Source: SIG424 sp045546695
Lineage (GTDB): Bacteria; Bacillota; Clostridia; UBA1212; UBA1255
NCBI GenBank assembly: GCA_045546695.1
Contig: JAZQDE010000054.1
Location: 1 to 7,747, forward strand
Direction: 5' to 3'
Length of the DNA: 7,747 nucleotides
Position numbers and translations under genes: made by a program. Shown here piece after piece: positions 6,668 through 7,747 of this stretch. The notes under the pieces were generated by a model. That model saw only the letters and a program-made list of their open reading frames with translations, had not been told where the DNA came from and did no database searches. Within the stretch, counting starts at the first letter, position 1. Each line of letters opens with the position of its first letter.

Positions 6668-6695
6668 TTGCAATAATAAAATAAAAAGGAATAAT
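6668..6695 (+). promoter_or_regulatory. Candidate promoter for the lipoprotein gene
   Basis: TTGCAA (6668-6673), a 16-nt spacer and AATAAT (6690-6695) point rightward, 33 nt before the ATG at 6728. The region is very AT-rich, so chance matches are likely. Confidence 0.4.
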
Positions 6696-6701
6696 TTGCA
6701 A
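6673..6701 (-). promoter_or_regulatory. Candidate promoter for the acetyltransferase gene
   Basis: On the minus strand TTGCAA (6701-6696), a 17-nt spacer and TATTAT (6678-6673) point toward the start at 6636. It occupies the same DNA as the opposing candidate promoter, so the two could not be bound by RNA polymerase together. Confidence 0.45.
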
Positions 6702-6727
6702 TATTGAATGCTTGGGGGACGATAGAT

Positions 6728-7584
6728 ATGCATGGATTTGGCCTTAAATTCAAGGCAACAATAGTGTTGTTTATTTTTACATCATGCGGCAGTAGCAGTG
6801 AAGAGTCTGCCGGTGGTACAGAAGGTGACAATATGAGTGTTATAATTAACGGCGAAGCAGATTTTTCAAAAAAGACAGTCTTGCGGAGAACCAGTATTAT
6901 ACGGCGACTTCCAAGACGCTTTTTACGGTAGAGCCTTATGGTATTTATAAACACGCACAAGGAGCATGTTCTGATGGTACGTATGTTTATTCTATTATGA
7001 GGGAAGCTGCCGACGAAGGTGCTGTTATTACAAAGAGCCGCCTGTCAGACGGCGGATTCGTTGCACGCAGCGAGATTCTTCGTCTCGGCCACGGAAACGA
7101 CATGACGTATGATTCTAAAAATCATCGTCTTGTTTGTGCTCACGGTCATAGTGAAGGCAAGATTCTTACGATCGTGGACCCCGATACGCTTGAATTTATT
7201 GAAGATATTAACATCGAGGCCGGTTCGGGAGCTATTACATATAATGCAAAGCGCGACATTTATGCAATCAGCCAGGGAGGCAAGTCCCTGCATTTTCTGA
7301 CATCTGAGTTTGAACTTATCGAGAGCCTTACGCGTACAGACAGCTTCGGATACACCGCGCAGGGCATGGGCTCGGATGATAATTATATTTATTTTCCGAT
7401 GAGTTCAACTGACAATATCCTCGTTGTTTATGACTGGGAAGGTAATTTCGTTACTAAAATACAGATTCCGGTTAATATGGAGTCAGAAAGTATGTTCTGG
7501 GTAAACGGTAAGTACTATATAGCATATAATACGCACAGTATGCCGATATGTGAGACAGAATTCATAATTGGTGAAAAGGAATAA
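6728..7584 (+). pseudogene. Frame-split lipoprotein with beta-propeller-like domain (frameshifted, or made by -1 frameshifting)
   Basis: The first frame (ATG 6728, GGGGGA 8 nt upstream) encodes a lipoprotein signal: basic start, ATIVLFIF core, lipobox FTSC with Cys20, then a Ser/Glu/Gly linker. It stops at 6929-6931 with an Arg-rich tail. The -1 frame is open from 6850 to 7584 and continues sensibly (YGIYKHAQGACSDGTYVY). It then shows repeated blade-like strands: LVCAHGHSEGKILTIVDPDTL, IYAISQGGKSLHFLT, IYFPMSSTDNILVVYDWEG. That suggests an extracytoplasmic beta-propeller of NHL/SMP-30 style. Joining the frames at A_AAA_AAG (6868-6874) gives 285 residues. The ATG at 6997 is not a separate start: it has no Shine-Dalgarno and protein-like sequence precedes it. 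It may be a one-base deletion in A6, an assembly error, or programmed frameshifting. Function is unknown. Confidence 0.65.
6868..6917 (+). promoter_or_regulatory. Candidate -1 frameshift site: A_AAA_AAG plus hairpin
   Basis: The heptamer (6868-6874) is in the correct phase, tcA-AAA-AAG, for tandem -1 slippage, as in dnaX. After 3 nt a hairpin follows: GTCTTG/CAAGAC (6878-6883 with 6912-6917), GGAG/CTTC (6885-6888 with 6908-6911), CC/GG (6891-6892 with 6903-6904) and GTA/TAC (6894-6896 with 6900-6902). No AGGAG-like enhancer is seen upstream, and the spacer is shorter than the usual 5-9 nt. Confidence 0.35.
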
Positions 7585-7626
7585 AAAGCACTGTCAACCA
7601 TTAGCGAAAATGTCCCAAAAAAGTTT

Positions 7627-7662
7627 AAACATCAGCACTTGATAATCAGGGCTGATGTTTTT
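7627..7662 (+). terminator. Strong intrinsic terminator after the lipoprotein gene
   Basis: AAACATCAGC (7627-7636) and GCTGATGTTT (7651-7660) form a perfect 10-bp stem with a 14-nt loop, running into TTTTT (7658-7662). It lies 42 nt past the stop at 7584. Read leftward, the same stem is followed by AAAC and a T6 run (7617-7622 on plus as A), so it may work in both directions. Confidence 0.85.
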
Positions 7663-7680
7663 CTAATTCAGTGCGCAGAT

Positions 7681-7738
7681 ATTAGAAAAAACGTTGTTTT
7701 TAGCATTGGAAATCGTGAAAATCATCGTTTTTTCTAAT
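7681..7738. repeat. 13-bp perfect inverted repeat near the window end
   Basis: ATTAGAAAAAACG (7681-7693) and CGTTTTTTCTAAT (7726-7738) are perfect inverted copies 32 nt apart. The inside adds short pairs (TG/CA and TTTT/AAAA), so the whole 58 nt could fold as one AT-rich hairpin. The left arm can instead pair with TTTTTCTAAT at 7658-7667 in the preceding terminator's U-tract. It could be a terminator of a gene beyond the window, an operator, or a small repeat element. Confidence 0.55.
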
Positions 7739-7747
7739 GTAGCACAG

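Noticed and set aside
6637..6960. N-terminal extension of the acetyltransferase
   Set aside because: The GNAT fold starts at 6636 with its own AGGA site. The extension has no domain character and covers the promoter region and the opposite lipoprotein start.
6997..7584. Stand-alone gene starting at ATG 6997
   Set aside because: There is no Shine-Dalgarno, and the same frame encodes protein-like sequence back to about 6874 that joins the upstream lipoprotein part.

Overview
This 7.7 kb stretch looks like an ordinary chromosomal segment of a Clostridia-type Bacillota. The basis is AT-rich intergenic DNA, GGAGG-type ribosome binding sites, clostridial-style lipoprotein signals, and a small Cys/acidic protein that I associate with the DUF6472 family. 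I see no rRNA, tRNA, CRISPR array, complete insertion sequence or phage gene. Species cannot be assigned from sequence alone.

Layout, left to right. Positions 1-286 hold no gene but contain a hairpin terminator (about 196-240). Two leftward genes follow as one likely transcription unit: an AMP-forming acyl-CoA synthetase-like enzyme (1152-2897), then a small MscS-type mechanosensitive channel (287-1102), driven by a good promoter at 2931-2959. A divergent intergenic region (2898-3170) carries a rightward terminator-like hairpin with no obvious gene before it, a possible 36-codon ORF with a Shine-Dalgarno, and a strong extended -10 promoter. That promoter serves a tight rightward four-gene operon: DUF6472-like small protein (3171-3359), SGNH/GDSL esterase lipoprotein (3380-4684), PHP-domain metal-dependent phosphoesterase (4704-5447) and HAD-family phosphatase (5457-6164). 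A leftward GNAT acetyltransferase (6154-6636) converges on the operon. Its 3' end overlaps the HAD gene by 11 bp, and its apparent intrinsic terminator lies inside the HAD coding sequence.

To the right, a divergent lipoprotein gene (6728-7584) is split between two frames. The first frame gives a lipoprotein signal peptide and linker; the second gives a beta-propeller-like domain. The junction is an in-phase A_AAA_AAG heptamer followed after 3 nt by a hairpin of about 15 bp. This is either a candidate -1 programmed frameshift or a one-base deletion in an A6 run, and the sequence alone cannot decide. The window ends with a strong terminator and a 13-bp perfect inverted repeat whose left arm can also pair with the terminator's U-tract.

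Functionally, the operon combines an anchored extracytoplasmic esterase with two predicted cytoplasmic phosphoesterases. That would fit processing of an acylated and phosphorylated glycan or metabolite, but no substrate can be read from the sequence. The most notable points are the candidate frameshift site, the terminator hidden in a convergent ORF, and the overlapping opposed promoters at 6668-6701.
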